Shown in pieces: positions 22,396-35,056 of a stretch of 64,000 nucleotides of DNA. A model generated the notes under the pieces. That model was not told where the DNA came from. It searched no databases and was given only the letters and a program-made list of their open reading frames with translations. The stretch is from Amborella trichopoda (lineage: Eukaryota; Streptophyta; Magnoliopsida; Amborellales; Amborellaceae), in the NCBI RefSeq assembly GCF_000471905.2, contig NW_006494931.1, positions 7,027,222-7,091,221 on the forward strand. Reading direction: 5' to 3'. A program made the translations under genes and the position numbers. Position 1 is the stretch's first letter. The number at the start of each line of letters is the position of its first letter.

Positions 22396-24400
22396 ATGCA
22401 GTCTAACCCTTTATCCCAACCTACGTATAGGGAGCAAAGTCAGTCATTGAGGCATCATCAAGCTGTACCTTCAAATCATAAGCCCCATGAGGGTAAGTCC
22501 AGTCAGAATCCACATGGAACCACGGTTAGTCACCTAGGTCCCCACGGTAACAGTTATCCTACCCATGTTTCAAGAACCAGGGTTCACTAAGTCACTCAAA
22601 CCCATAGCAACTTGAATGATGAACTCATTACGAAGGCTCTGTTGTGAGATCTAGAGTATTGTCGAAAATTAAGTCAACACGACCGAGGCAAATCAAAGAT
22701 GCAGAACCCCATAACCCTGAGGTCAATTGACCCAAACCAGGCTAACCTTCTTCCTGACTCTAATAACCAGTTAGTCAGGGATCAACCAAGTAATGGCCCA
22801 AATAAGGTTAGCCATCAGGAAAAACTAGAGATTCAAGCATCATCACCTAATCCCAAGAGTTCATCAAATCTGGCCTCTACTCACCAAGGGGCACCCTCAG
22901 GCAATTTTGTGGACCATGAGTTCCTCTCAATCAAGCTTCTTAAGGGCCTACCCCAAGTCAGAGCCTTCTTACAACACTGGCCTTACCGAATCTAGTGACC
23001 CTTCTTAGATCACGAGCCAACGTCTTATTCATGGTCATGGGATCTCTTCTGCCCCTAACCAACATGGTCATGCTCGTTCCACCCCCTCGATGAGCTGGCA
23101 TCTCCAAAGTTCTTATCTTGACCCATATCATGTCCCAACTCAAGGGAGAGTCAATCTGGAGGAGTCTGTAACCCATAAGTCAGTTGTTTCTTACTGCCTA
23201 GGGCACATGTTCAGCTTCGAGCCTATCCGATTCCTGCCCAAACTTATCCATGTCAGCTTTAGTCCATCCAACTGGCCCAAACCTATTGTCCATCAGCCTA
23301 GCCAGTTCATGCTAACCCATTAGCTTATATCTACCATGTGCCGGCTCTACCACCCCAGGTTGCACCACTCGTGCAAGTGCATTATCCATTGGTCCAGTCC
23401 CTTCTGATTTTGCCACAGGTCCAAGTTTGTCCAACGCTAGCTGTGCCATAGAACCAGGTATGCCCTATCCATCACTTAGTCCAGTCTTACCCAGTCCAAT
23501 TGATCCCAACCATACAAACAGTCCAAGCCAGTCCATCAGTGTTAGGAACCAGCTGGCTAGAGCAATCCCATCTGCTCAATCGACCGTGTTAGCCGACATG
23601 AAAAGTGAACTAAAAACCTTTTAGCATACCTTGGCGAATATGGGGGTTCCTAATGTTCTCCCACCAAAATCTTACGTTAATGAAATCTTCGGAGATGTTG
23701 AACCTCCCCCATTGGGTTTCGAATTCCCCCATTTTGAAAACAACTATAGTGGAAGGGTAACCCTGAAAATCATGTCCATGCTTACCTTCTATGTGTTCCA
23801 TCTCTTGAAGATAGACCTCACTAACTCAAGGTGAAGTTCTAATACACCATCTCTAAACAAACCATGGGTGGGTTCGGAAAGGTCATAACTAAATACCTAG
23901 ATCAAACTCCCGATAAATAGTTTGACATGTTGTTGATCAATATTGCAAGACCAGAGAAAGACTAATGACCCTTGGTGAATTAGTCTTCATCAGGAAAAAT
24001 CCTAGTAAGTTGTCCAAAGACTTTGTCGATAAATTTAGGGATGTTGCATCGAAATTCATGGATTAAACACTCTCTGAAGCCTCTCGGATCAATATGACTA
24101 TAGAAATTTCTTGCCTTAATTACAAGCTTACTTTAGTAAAAGCATTCGGCCTTTATCTATTGACTCAATGCTTGTAATGGTTTCCCGTTATGAGAGAGAA
24201 GGAAAGGGCCTGAGATCAGTAATCAATCATATTGGGGAAAGAGCAGGATGAAGTCATGATGGAACAAGAGCCTAACCACGTTGAAGATTCATCTGAATGT
24301 GACTCTGACGAGGTGACAATTGAAGAATGAGAAACTGATCCCAAGTCGAAACCAATCCATAATCGCTTAGGGATACAAATGTAGCTTACTCGTGGAAAAG
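22396..24400 (+). pseudogene. Ty3/gypsy gag remnant
   Basis: A gag-like polyprotein region has lost its frame in many places. The first 1.2 kb is rich in P, S, Q, N and H codons in short open runs (22396-22590, 22699-22995, 23427-23624), like the low-complexity N-terminus of Tat gags. 23631-23834 reads PPLGFEFPHFENNYSGR, the place of the core 'F.YPxF..YxGxxNP' signature of Ty3/gypsy gags. Near 24005 one frame gives LSKDFVDKFRDVASKFMD, equal in position to the 'ES...F..RWR..A' helix of Retrotrans_gag. An acidic serine-rich stretch follows (24295-24340). Matches are partial and by eye. No zinc knuckle is found. Confidence 0.45.
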
Positions 24401-27180
24401 CCAGGAGATATAAAATGATAAGACTGTTTCGTGTGAAGATGAAGAAATCCTAGCCGATATCAATCTCATAAAGATCGACTAGTCAAGATCCTTGCCCAAG
24501 TCTGAAAATGATCCCATATAGCCTTGGGGCACAAGAAGAGACTGACCCAAAAATGAAGACTAAAATGATAAGATGACCCAATCCCATGTGGCTTAGGAAC
24601 TTCAAAAACAAAATGTTGAGAATCGCCTTAACTTTAAGTCTATTCTATGAACAGCTCCTATAGAATTAAAAGTGTCCAACCTGCAAAAGAAACACGATGC
24701 CTTACTAATAAAAACTAGTGTGGGGATTCCCCAGAGTTTCCATCTTAATAGTGATGGTCATCCAAAGTAAGGAGAAATACAAGCTAAAGATGTGAGTCCA
24801 CAAAGGGAGAGCAAATTATCCACCCCATAGAAAAAGTACCACATAAGTGTGAGCTCACTCAAAATCAAACCCCTAGAGATTCTCCGGCTACCACTAGGAC
24901 CACTCTCAAAAACTTTTGTTGAATGATCCACCCATTTGGAATAAAGAACACCCAGAAGAAAATAGAGATCGGGGCCTAACTCCACTAATTGGGAACTTAC
25001 CATATTCAGGAGGATCTGTCCCTTGATATAGAAAGTGTCAATAAAAATATAATAGGAGTAATCTCATCTACCAATATGATAAGGATTGCCCCATCCTATG
25101 AAAATGTTGTAAAGGTTGTCGAGACAACATACCAACAAAGCAGTCTCAATCGCTGATGAAAATATAATTGACGCAATCCCATCCATCATACCAATAGGGA
25201 TGACCTCATCTCATGAAGAAGACCCTTCCATTGAACTATTTGATTGGAGCACCTTCGTTTCATGATGATAATATAATAGGGGTAGTCAGTGAGGCCCACG
25301 CATTATCCTATGACTCCTAACATGTCTTAAGGTCATCAACTCCCAAAAGCAACATGAGGTTACAAATGAAAAAGATTATAAAAAAGGAGGAGGCTGATCG
25401 CTTGATCCTCCCTCTCAAATAATCCAAGTGGGGCATCCACGCTATGGTTAGACATCCTGCTTCGTGGCATTAATGGCTTAAGGAGTCGGTAGAGAAAAAT
25501 GGGGGATCAGCCCCAAGTACGCTTCCGGGCCTCAAAAAAAAAAAAGCGTAGAAAAAAGGTCGTTCCATGTATGCTTAAGGATGTAAGAGAAAAAAACATG
25601 AGCTTAGCTAACCCAAAAAGAGATTGAAGAACTAGGAAGCTGAGAGTGACTCCGAGTCTGAATATCAATGTCCGAGTGAAGCAAATCAAGGAGGAAAACT
25701 TCAATGGGAATTCAACAACCTTGATCAAGGAAGCATGAGATATCAACCAATGGCAACTAAAATTCAAAGATAACCAAGATTAGAACCTCCCTGCCATCTG
25801 GAGGAAAGAAGGATGATAATTTCTCGTCTATTTCTACGAAGAAATGCCAAAATAGGGGAAAGCACCACTGCCTCTTCTTTGTCCTCTTCTTCTTCTCCTC
25901 CTCTTTCTTCATCTTCTTCAAAAGTGAAAAGAAAAGGAAAAACAAAAAGAGAGAGAGAGAAAAAAAAACCAAAAAAAAGAAATGAAAAAAAAATTCTGCT
26001 GGGATAAAAATATGAAAGGAACCCCGAGAGTTGGAAAAAAATTCCATCAAGCTGAACACCCGAAAGGGACCTTTGGAGGCTAGAATGTTGTTAGGAAGCA
26101 AAGTAATATGAAGGCATCAGTGCAAGTAAATCTAAAAGAGCCTTGGCTATCTAAACTTCAAAGAAGTAGTAGTGGAGGAATGAAATAAGTCCAAGGAGAT
26201 TCTAAGTAGTTAGGAGCAGTATCTCATATTATTAAAGACACAGGTTTGTTCATTAAGTTCAAAAAACTTCCCTTTGAGTTGTGAAACAAGAGCCAAGATT
26301 GGAAGATGAGGAAGTAATCGATGATTCCTTCTACCGAAGGTCTCGAGAAAAAGCTAGGCAAGCTCGTATTTGTAAAAAAAAAAAAAGAAAAATACTCAGT
26401 GGTAGCATGAGCCTAAACTTCTTACCAAACCTTTTGTTTTTGGAATTTTCTCCCTATTAAAAAAATTTTCCCTATGTGTTTGTTACATTTCAATAACCTT
26501 AGTTCTTTTGTAAAATTGTCGCTCAGACACCTGATTCTAGTTTAAAATTTCCTTCTATTTTCAAAATTTGCTAAACATATTTTCTAAACTAAAGGAGTTG
26601 GACAAGCCCATACATGATTCTATGTATTCAGTAAAGTCTTGAAGCGTGGACCAAAAAAAACTTGGAAAACCCATCTTTACGAAGAACAATCCATAGGTTC
26701 CCAAAATCTCATCCTGAACCTATGGTCTTCAAATTTTAGAATCGAAGGTGAATAGATGTTCAACTAGCCAAAAATTCATGATCATCATTTCTTCTTAACT
26801 CAAAATCCCATTCAATTGAAAACCAGATCCCAAGAAAAAGGTCTAAAAATGAAGATGACTACATTAGCGTTCCAAATAGTATTGGGATGAGCTCAGCAAC
26901 GAGAAGTCACCAGCTCAAATATAGCACACTTCCTGCAGACTTTCACTTCGGATCCCGATTGTAGGAGACCTCTCAATGCCACTGCCTCAAGGATAGTTCA
27001 ATAGTAGTTCGATGTCTTACAGATCAAAAGTATCCATCAGTGTATTACCTCCACAAGTGTAGTTGTTATTCAAAAGCATGCCCCTTATTTTCTTTCCATC
27101 ATCTCTCAGGTGTCTATTTCTTTGCTATTCACCTAGTGTCTGAGGTGAATGCCAAAGTTAGACAACTGTAAAAGTTGCCT
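24401..27180. other. Unassigned region after the gag remnant
   Basis: There is no conserved protease, RT or integrase motif that I can point to. Purine-rich composition on the + strand from 25.3 to 26.4 kb creates false frames on the - strand. Simple tracts occur at 25538-25548 (A), 25866-25995 (CT then GA/A rich) and 26368-26381 (A). It may be the decayed pol of the same element, but this is a guess from position. Confidence 0.3.
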
Positions 27181-27479
27181 TTGAAATTCGGGCGAAGGGA
27201 ATTCTCAAAACACATTGATTATAAATCTGAAGACCACACAAATCCTAGTGAGTCATAGGTGGCCTAGATCCCATTTTATTGTCCTAATACCATCCAAATC
27301 ATGTTTGAGGCCGTAGTAGGCCCTAAGATCTTTTTATCAATCTAAGAATCGTCAAATCAATCCTATAGATCAAATGTTAGAAACCTCAAAATGTCCTAGA
27401 CCATAAATATGAAAATACCCCAATCTGTGCCACCCGATGGGCCAGAACGCTCTTATCTTTTTTAAAATGGGGCTTTGAG

Positions 27480-27900
27480 GTGCTTTTGTGATATGGAATA
27501 TTCCGAAAAATTATGTAAAAGGCCTTAAATCTAATCCAAATAGAATTAGAAGATCAAATCAAACTATTTCAACCCTAACCATAGTGAAAACAATAAATAC
27601 TCCCTCTAAAATCCCAGAAAATAAATCTAAAAATAAACTGAAAATCACTAAAAAATTAGTTAGGAAAACTCCCAAATAATTAGAAAAATCCTAGAAAATT
27701 GTAGATTAATGGGAAAACCCTCTAGAAAATTAGGATAAATTGTAGAAAATTTGAAAAAATCATAGAAAGTGTAGAAAATAGGAAATTCATCCAAGAACTC
27801 TAGAAAAATAGGAAAAGTTCCAAAACCCTTAAAAAATTAGGGAAAACCTTTAGAAAAATAGGGAAAAACCTTTATAAAGCCTTGCTTTTAAGCTCAAAAC
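27480..27900 (+). repeat. A-rich degenerate tandem tract ending in a TATA-like box
   Basis: From 27640 phrases such as 'tagaaaaataggaaaa', 'ccctctagaaaattagg' and 'ggaaaacctttagaaaaatag' recur every 25-35 bp, ending at tttataaagcc (27870-27880). A TATA box after an A-rich repeated U3 would fit an LTR, but no LTR edges were found. Confidence 0.4.
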
Positions 27901-30900
27901 CTCTTCAAAAAACAAGATCAAGCCATACTTCAAGAAGGCAAAAAAGGGCATCAAAGATGTAAATCAACCTGAAGTTCTGATACAGAGCCCAATTGGGTTT
28001 CTCAGGTATGTACTCTTTCTCTAAAAATTTTATTTATTTATGTCTTCTTTTAATTTTTTGTTTTACTTTATTTTCTGAATATCTCTTTATTTTCAAATTT
28101 ATTTAAATTTTAGAAGATGTTTAAGCTCTAATATATAGATTTGGGGTTGGCGCTGTTAGTGGACTCAGAAAAGAACCAGATCTATATAGATCTACAATGT
28201 TTCTAAGCCCTTGAGTGACTTCTCTCTCTACTGATCTCGAAAATCTAACTCATTCCACAAGATATTTGAGTTGATCTTGCTAAGAGATCAGCATAAATAT
28301 GAGCGTAAACACTCTCTGTAAATAAATAAAGAAAAAAAAGAAAAAGATTTTTCTCGATTTGTTAACCTTCTTGAGTTCTTTCGAGAGAACTAAGTACCAC
28401 TCCAATTCAGTGCCATTGAGATTTTCTTTCTACAAGAAGCCTTTTCTTAAGATGCAAACCTCCACGAATTCTTTGAAGTGAACCAAGTGACCATAACTTT
28501 CAATGTCTTTGAGATTCAAGTGGGGAAGGGGACATCAGAGACCTTCTTCTAATTATCTTAAAGTAATATGATGGCAAGGAATCATGACTCCCACTAACCT
28601 GCTACGAAGTGAAGCATAAGCAATCTCAAGGGAGAATCATGACTTATTTCCTGAGCTATCCTCCTTTTCTACTGTCTAGAATCAGTTGTCGTTAGGCAAA
28701 AGTCGAGAAACTTGGATTAATTCCCTTATCAATTCATGATTTGTCAAATCATGGAGTGAGAGTAAATTTTGAGCACATACTAAAAAGTAGGACTATATCT
28801 CTAATTTTTTAGCCAACTCCAAATAGTTGGGTTAAGGCTCGAATGATAATGATGATGATTTCGGTCGTTTTTAATCCCAAAAATCTATTTCCCAAAGCCT
28901 TGGTGTCCGATAAAACAAGGAAGATAGATTGTTGTATCTTAAATCCTTTATAATTTCAGAGTCGATAGAGCATGAGAGGCAATCAATGGACATCTTAAGG
29001 CAAGTAAGATGGTCCTTTCAACTTCCTTTCCTAATACTAGCTGGGTCCCGAGGTGACGTGTTCTTTTTGGTTTAAGCTATTGTATTTTATTGAGCTTCAA
29101 TGAATTGGCTCATGCGTGCTCATTCAATTACTAAGCCGAAGGAATATTCAATTTTAACCTACACTAAAATATTTTGGAACAAAATAGAGAATCATATGGG
29201 ACACAAAGATGAAGAGAGCGTGTAAATTGAAAGGGGAGGGAGAGAACCAACTTATGGTGCACTTTAAAAGTGTTGGGTTTATGTAGCCTTTAAAGGTCTT
29301 ATGAGTACTTGTAAAATGAAATGATATAGTGGAACATAAACTCAATGGGAGTGTGGTCTCTCGTGGACCATACTAAGCAAATGATGATTTGCTGATACCG
29401 ATCTATGCTTAATGATCTAGGCCAGTCGGTTGGGAAAAACCAATGTTACCTGGGCATGAAGAACAAACCGATGAGGGTTTATGGGTTAGCCCTTGATGAG
29501 GTCGGAGAACATGCTCGGATGAGTGAGCCGAGGGATTATGTGACCCATGTGTGTGATGGTGGCCTACAGAGACAGGGGCCAAAACTTCATCCATATACCA
29601 TCACACAGCATGCATATCGATAGATCATTTGGGAAAGCCAGAAATCCACCTTTTAAGGTGAAGAGTATACATGTACGAGAGATACCCCTATGCACCATAA
29701 GAGTTATGGTCGCATCAAGTCTAGGTGACCTTGACTCATCTCAAGGGGAGGACCTGAAATCCACAGACTGGGATTGCGATCCCTTGGTTCACTGGCCGGA
29801 CTTTGGTGACTCGCTAATAAGCCCCTGTTTGGACTGTGGGACATGGGAAATACTAAGTCGGTCTGATAAAGCAAGTGTGATCTGTAGTCCACAGTTGAAG
29901 GTGGAGTGCCCCATGATTGTTAATTCCTAAACCATATGGATCCTTTTCCTTTCAAATTAATTTAATTGTATTTGTTTTATGATGAAAATTATTTTCATAT
30001 TGTTATTTGAAGTTTTATAAACCCCTGGATATTTCCTTTATAATTTTTTGATTTATAAAATTAAAGATATTGATTTTACAAGTGTTTAAATATTTAAATA
30101 ATAATTTAAAATTATTTAATTAATTTTAAATATATAAAAATACCATGGGGGCCTATTGTGTACATGAGCTCGCCATATTTTTAGAAGGTGGGGCCCATGA
30201 GTGCCTCCCTTGGGTGGCACACCCCACCCTTATTCTGTTTCCTAGTTTTTGGTGATATGGCATGTGGCCATATGGTTAGAAGATATTGACTAAATATTGA
30301 CTTGATATATCTTTGAAAGATTTTGTGGAAAGATTAAGAAGACTTGTGTTATTTTATGGTATGCACAATATTTTGATTAGATTTAATTTATTGAATTTCT
30401 ATTGATGAGAAAATGGATTAGGAAAGGGGGATATTGGTTTATGCACCTTTCATAATGTTGATGTCCCATCTATGAAATGGATGGCTTATATCTCTCACCC
30501 CACAAGTTATCCTTAATCGACAGTCTATGTTCAATCTCACAAAAAGAGGCAAGTCAAAGAAAACCCTAAGAAACCCTAATCTTATTCAAAACTTATAAAA
30601 ATAGATTGTCTCTGCCAAAAAATCTCTACACCTTATCTTTCTATTTATCTCTATTAAGAAAGTTTCGCTCTCTCATGTTCAATCTCTCTCTCTCCTACAT
30701 TATGGAAGAACCTAAGGTTTTAGGTTATGGAATTCTTCTCTCTTATCTCTCAAATATAGATTTGTGGCTAAAGGTCTTAGGGTTTAGCAAAAAGAGAATC
30801 CATCTCTCTCAAACTAGCTAAGAGAATTCACCTAGGGTTTGAGTTTGTGATCAAAGGGATCCATGTTCCATTGGTGTGGCTAGGCCAAAATTTTTCGGTT

Positions 30901-31130
30901 TGAGATTGAAGCTGGACCGTTGATCCCACGTCATCGGATGGTGGTGACTCGGTGTGGGGTGTAATAAGCATGGTTGAGGTAATCTCCGACAGTCTTTCTT
31001 TTGTTTCTTGCAATCTTATCTTTTATTCTCAAGCATAGTGCATAGTTGTTTCAATGGCATCAAGTTGTTAAGATCTTGGTTTTATTGTTATGCTGATTTT
31101 ATTTTGAAATTTATCTTATTATAATAAAGA
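27901..31130. other. Unassigned intergenic sequence, possible old LTR debris
   Basis: No gene is recognised. 29.34-29.93 kb is less AT-rich than its flanks and has frames up to 127 codons with no motif. 29.94-30.15 kb is strongly AT-rich. 30.54-31.02 kb has a TATA-like cttataaaaat (30592-30602) followed by CT-rich leader-like sequence, as in an LTR, but I could not pair it with a second copy or find a target duplication. Confidence 0.35.
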
Positions 31131-32176
31131 TTACATGTAAGTGATCCTTTGCCAAAAAAAGAGGGTGAAGAAAAAAAAAAAAAAAATGTATTTTCCTGTA
31201 AAAGGTCACATAGGTCTTTCTTACAAAAAGTTTATCAGACAAAGTTGTTTTAATGGTGAAAAACCCTCCGATTAATAAACTCTAACTCAAGATGTATGGA
31301 TATGAAGAAAATAAAAGATATTTCATGTCTCAAAAGTAGTCCATCTTGTAACATATTATCTTGACTATTCATTTTCAAAATTTTCATGTGTGTTTAGTTC
31401 TACTTGATCTGATCCATTATTAGAATTTTAATTTTATAATTAAAGATCAAAATGGACTTTTAGCTTACCTAATAAAAAGAAAATATTAGCATGGTAGAAT
31501 GTAGCACGATGGAAAGTGTACATTGAGATATTGTCATTCTTAAGGTAACAAGAGAGAAAATTGTATATTATATGTAATAAGATAGAAAAATGCACATTAT
31601 GCTTTTGTATTACCATTATATATATAATGAAAGAACTACCTCAAAAAATTAATGTAGGTCATAATCATCTTCTCAAAAGTTCTTTTCTTTCTTTAGAATT
31701 CTGTATGGTATTACAGCACTTGTTGCTACTGCACAATCGAATCGATCGGTGAAGTAGAGTCGGCAGACAAAATAAATTTAGAGAGCAATCAGTATTTCCG
31801 TTTGTATTTGTCTTTAAAGGTCAGTACCTATCTTCTTCCTCAATTCGTCCTCCATAATTTTCCAATCAAATTTTGTATTTTCTCTCTATAAAAAAAAAGA
31901 AAATAAGTCCTTTCTCTCTCCTAGCTTCCTGAACATTACCCTAATTAGAAACCACACCCAAAAAGTAAAGTCTCACTTCAATTCTCTTTTGGACTTTTTC
32001 CAAAGTTAAACCGGACATAAAATTATAGTTCGGATGTGAGAGAGCATGCAATTGATCATTACGACTCGACAATCCTCGACAAAATACATTGTCTCAAACA
32101 AAATTCAAGTCCGTAAAGTAATGTACCCTGTTCAGATAATGTATTTCTAAATATTCTTATACTTGAGATACCCATT

Positions 32177-32220
32177 AATTTAATTGTTTGGAGCCTCGCT
32201 CTTATATAAACTTTTTCCCA
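32177..32220 (+). mobile_element. Possible lone right terminus of a Mutator-like MITE
   Basis: The phrase aattgtttggagcctcgctc followed by ttatataaact resembles the right inverted terminus of the MITE at 35461-35839 (gattgtttagagtctttgctc followed by tatataaact). No matching left end was found nearby, so this may be a fragment. Confidence 0.35.
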
Positions 32221-32820
32221 ACATAAATATTGTATGATGACCTATTGTATATTTACTCCTTGTTAAGAATCGCTGGATGATTATTTTATTGAAAGTTTAA
32301 AATTCGAGTTGTAAAAAGATTAAGATCCTACCATCAAAAAATAAGAAGGTTTTATTGAATTTTATGACATTATTTATATCATTTGAAACGCATGTGGCGT
32401 TTTAAAATTTATTTTCTTACATTGCGTTCATTAAAATATTCTTGGATTGTTGAGTGAACATTGAATAATATGAGCAATTTTGTCATGACATGAAAAGGAA
32501 CCTTTGGTGCCAAGTTCTCATCAGCGCAGGGTAGAGGGCAACGTTCACCCACTACAATCGGACCCATCGGCAAACACCATCCTTTCTTCCATGCTTGTCA
32601 AGGAGAATCAGCGAGCTGGCCACCAACCGCACCCTCCCTTTTTGTTTATATGCAAATAAAGTAATAATAATAATCAAGGTGAAGGTAATATAAGATGCGG
32701 ACCTTATACTATACAAGTGCAGCGCACCTCTAAATTTTGACCAAAGATATCGGTTGGGTATTGGAAATTTTGTGATAGCTTGAAAATCCATGTTCAAACC
32801 TAATTACAAAATTTAAAATT

Positions 32821-33060
32821 CAAAAAGGATAGTATAGAATGATACCATTCAACTTTGGTACAAGGTGAGACATTAATCTTGACCATTGGATGTGAAATTG
32901 GGTGGCTGCAATTATTCCATTACCAAGCTCAAACTTCAAAAGAAATGTTTCGAACTTTGTGACACATCCAAGCTATCAAACTTGACATTGAGCAGTTGTA
33001 AGTAATTGTGACCACCTTGTATCAAAAATAAATGGTGTGATTGCATATAATCCCAATTTA
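32821..33060. mobile_element. Short inverted-repeat element (MITE candidate)
   Basis: The left arm (about 32829-32876, 'ggtacaaggtgagacattaat') and the complement of the right arm (about 33001-33055, 'gatacaaggtggtcacaatta') pair imperfectly over about 45 bp, with some 125 bp between them. A related sequence occurs in reverse at 37381-37503, which supports a repeat family. No target duplication is clear and no transposase is present. Confidence 0.45.
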
Positions 33061-33659
33061 AAAAATGTTACAGATCGAGCAGAATTATAAATAAATAAAA
33101 ATCTTAAATATAGATGGTTCAATAGTATGAGATCCTCGACTTGGTCGGAGGGCTTAAAATATCCTTCCAGCACGTTTACAGGGAAGCAAATTCTTAGGTT
33201 GATTCTTTAGCTAAAAGCAAAGTGTCTTTCAAATGCTTTTGGTTTATGATAAAGTAAATTTGTTGTAATACCTCATTTAGAAAAATAAATTTATTAATAT
33301 TTGTCAAAAGAAAAAAAAAAAAGATTGGTACAGTTAACTTGATATATAAGGTGCTATATTTAGGACATGAAATTTTATATTCATATCGAATAATCAATGG
33401 TTTTTTCCAATTCCATAACAATCTTTTAAACTAAAATTTTTAGGTGAATCTTATATCTATAGTATAAAGCTGCAACCCTGTGTAAACCTTTCCTTCTTGT
33501 TATTGGAATTCCAAAGAGAAAAGGAAAGAGAATTCCGGATTTATGGGTCTTCCATCCTGCGGTTCACGCGTTATGTACCCAAAGTTGAATTTCAAACAAT
33601 CTGAACAACTGAAAAGCAAAAGGATTTCCTAACTTTGATGAACCATTACCTCTTTTCTC

Positions 33660-33668
33660 TTTATATAT
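33660..33668 (+). promoter_or_regulatory. TATA box of the nepenthesin-like gene
   Basis: tttatatat lies 78 bp before the chosen ATG, leaving a leader of about 50 nt. A CT-rich patch (ctctctctcc) follows immediately, as often seen at plant transcription starts. Confidence 0.65.
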
Positions 33669-33745
33669 CCCTCTCTCTCCATTCTAAATCAAATACTTAA
33701 GAATACCATAATCCTGAAAATCCGTGGTTATTGTTGAGGTCAGCC

Positions 33746-35056
33746 ATGGCGCGTGTAGGGTCTCTTGTAATGGCGTCCATGGTTATTTGTGCGTTCATGC
33801 TAGATTCGTCGGCGTCTAAGATTCCGGAAAGTGGAATTCGGGTTGATCTGGTGCATGTGGACGCAGGTCTAAACTTCACGGCCCTACAACGTTTGCAGCG
33901 AGCAGTCACGAGAGGCAAGCTTAGGCTCGAGAAGCTACAGTCGAAGACGACTGCCGCGTTAGATGGCTCGGGCGAGGTTGATATTGAGGCACCAGTGCAT
34001 GTCGGAAACGGCGAGTTCCTCATGAAACTAGCCATTGGGACACCGCCTGTGTCCTACTCTGCGATTGTTGACACTGGGAGCGACCTTGTGTGGACACAAT
34101 GCCTTCCCTGTGATAAATGCTTCAAGCAACCGACCCCAATTTTCGACCCTGCGAAATCATCAACATTTGGCAAGCTCTCCTGCAAGAGCGACCTCTGCCA
34201 GGCGCTTCCATCCTCGACCTGCGATCCCGACTGCGAGTATGTCTACACATACGGTGACTATTCTTCCACACAGGGCACATTGGCAACGGAGTTGTTCACC
34301 TTCGGGGGAGTGTCAGTTTCGGAGGTCGGGTTCGGGTGCGGCAATTACAACCAGGGCAGAGGTTTCTCACAAGGAGCTGGTCTTGTTGGTCTAGGCCGCG
34401 GCCCGCTCTCCCTAATTACACAATTAGGGGGCTCAGTCGCAAACAAGTTCTCGTATTGCCTCAAGTCCATCGATGATTCAGATTCAGCTACTAGCCCTCT
34501 CTTGCTCGGTGCTGAAGCCAAAACAACAGGAGAGGTCATCACTACACCGCTTGTTCGGAACCCGGAACAGTTTTCATTCTATTACATAACATTGGAGGGG
34601 ATCAGCGTAGGAGGTTATCTTTTGCCGATCAAGAACACCACATTCGAAATGAAGGCGGACGGGAATGGTGGCATGATCGTGGACTCGGGGACAACAATTA
34701 CATATTTGGAGGTAGCAGGATACAGAGAGGTAAGGAAAGCGTTCCTGTCAAAGATGAAGACGCCAGAGACAGACGGCTCAGCAACCGGGCTCGACCTGTG
34801 CTTCTCCCTTCCATCGTCTGCAACAGAGGTGGAGGTACCCACGCTTACACTGCACTTTGGCGGAGGGGGAAGCCTGGAGCTGCCAGCAGAGAACTACTTC
34901 ATCGCAGACGAGAGCACCGGGCTTTTGTGTCTCGCAATGATGCCGGCGTCTGGGATGTCGATATTAGGCAACGTGCAGCAGCAGAATTTCTTGGTGCAGT
35001 ACGACCTTGGTAAGGAGCTCCTGTCCTTCACATCTGCTCAGTGCGACAAGCTTTGA
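33746..35056 (+). CDS. Nepenthesin-like aspartic protease (A1B), single exon
   Basis: A secreted pepsin-family endopeptidase of the plant-specific nepenthesin group; 436 residues, the usual size for nepenthesins. ATG 33746 has a good context (agccATGGc) and opens a hydrophobic signal peptide with likely cleavage near residue 23 (SSA-SK). A propeptide-like segment follows (VDLVHVDAGLNFTALQRL). The mature protease starts near residue 88 (GEFLMKLAIGTPP). The catalytic motifs are DTGSDL (Asp109) and IVDSGTTITYL (Asp313); the flap tyrosine is in YTYGDYSSTQG. The cysteine-rich nepenthesin insert is complete (Cys119, 122, 125, 146, 151, 159, 163), and later cysteines at 198, 238, 352, 395 and 433 suit the conserved disulfides. 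Possible N-glycosylation sites are Asn43 and Asn297. There are no introns or frame breaks. Family members act in the apoplast or vacuole and some in defence, but the role of this one is not shown. It is the only intact host gene in the window and is flanked by mobile elements on both sides. Confidence 0.95.
   Translation: MARVGSLVMASMVICAFMLDSSASKIPESGIRVDLVHVDAGLNFTALQRLQRAVTRGKLRLEKLQSKTTAALDGSGEVDIEAPVHVGNGEFLMKLAIGTPPVSYSAIVDTGSDLVWTQCLPCDKCFKQPTPIFDPAKSSTFGKLSCKSDLCQALPSSTCDPDCEYVYTYGDYSSTQGTLATELFTFGGVSVSEVGFGCGNYNQGRGFSQGAGLVGLGRGPLSLITQLGGSVANKFSYCLKSIDDSDSATSPLLLGAEAKTTGEVITTPLVRNPEQFSFYYITLEGISVGGYLLPIKNTTFEMKADGNGGMIVDSGTTITYLEVAGYREVRKAFLSKMKTPETDGSATGLDLCFSLPSSATEVEVPTLTLHFGGGGSLELPAENYFIADESTGLLCLAMMPASGMSILGNVQQQNFLVQYDLGKELLSFTSAQCDKL

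Larger units (their letters stand above)
31131..33650. other. AT-rich intergenic region upstream of the protease gene
   Basis: No gene is seen. It contains A-runs (31171-31186), the possible lone end of a Mutator-like element (32177-32220) and a short inverted-repeat element (32821-33060), listed separately. The last 200 bp before 33660 are the presumed distal promoter of the protease gene. Confidence 0.5.

Noticed and set aside
30556..30580. aaccctaagaaaccctaatc, resembling plant telomere repeat units
   Set aside because: Only about two imperfect units, in a leader-like context. This is not an interstitial telomere array.
29340..31130. Candidate solo LTR of another family, with a TATA-like box at 30592
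   Set aside because: No TG/CA edges with a target duplication and no second copy in the window could be found.
33731..33745. Upstream extension of the protease frame from a TTG codon
   Set aside because: The first ATG (33746) has a good initiation context and gives a normal signal peptide. The five extra codons would be non-standard in a plant.
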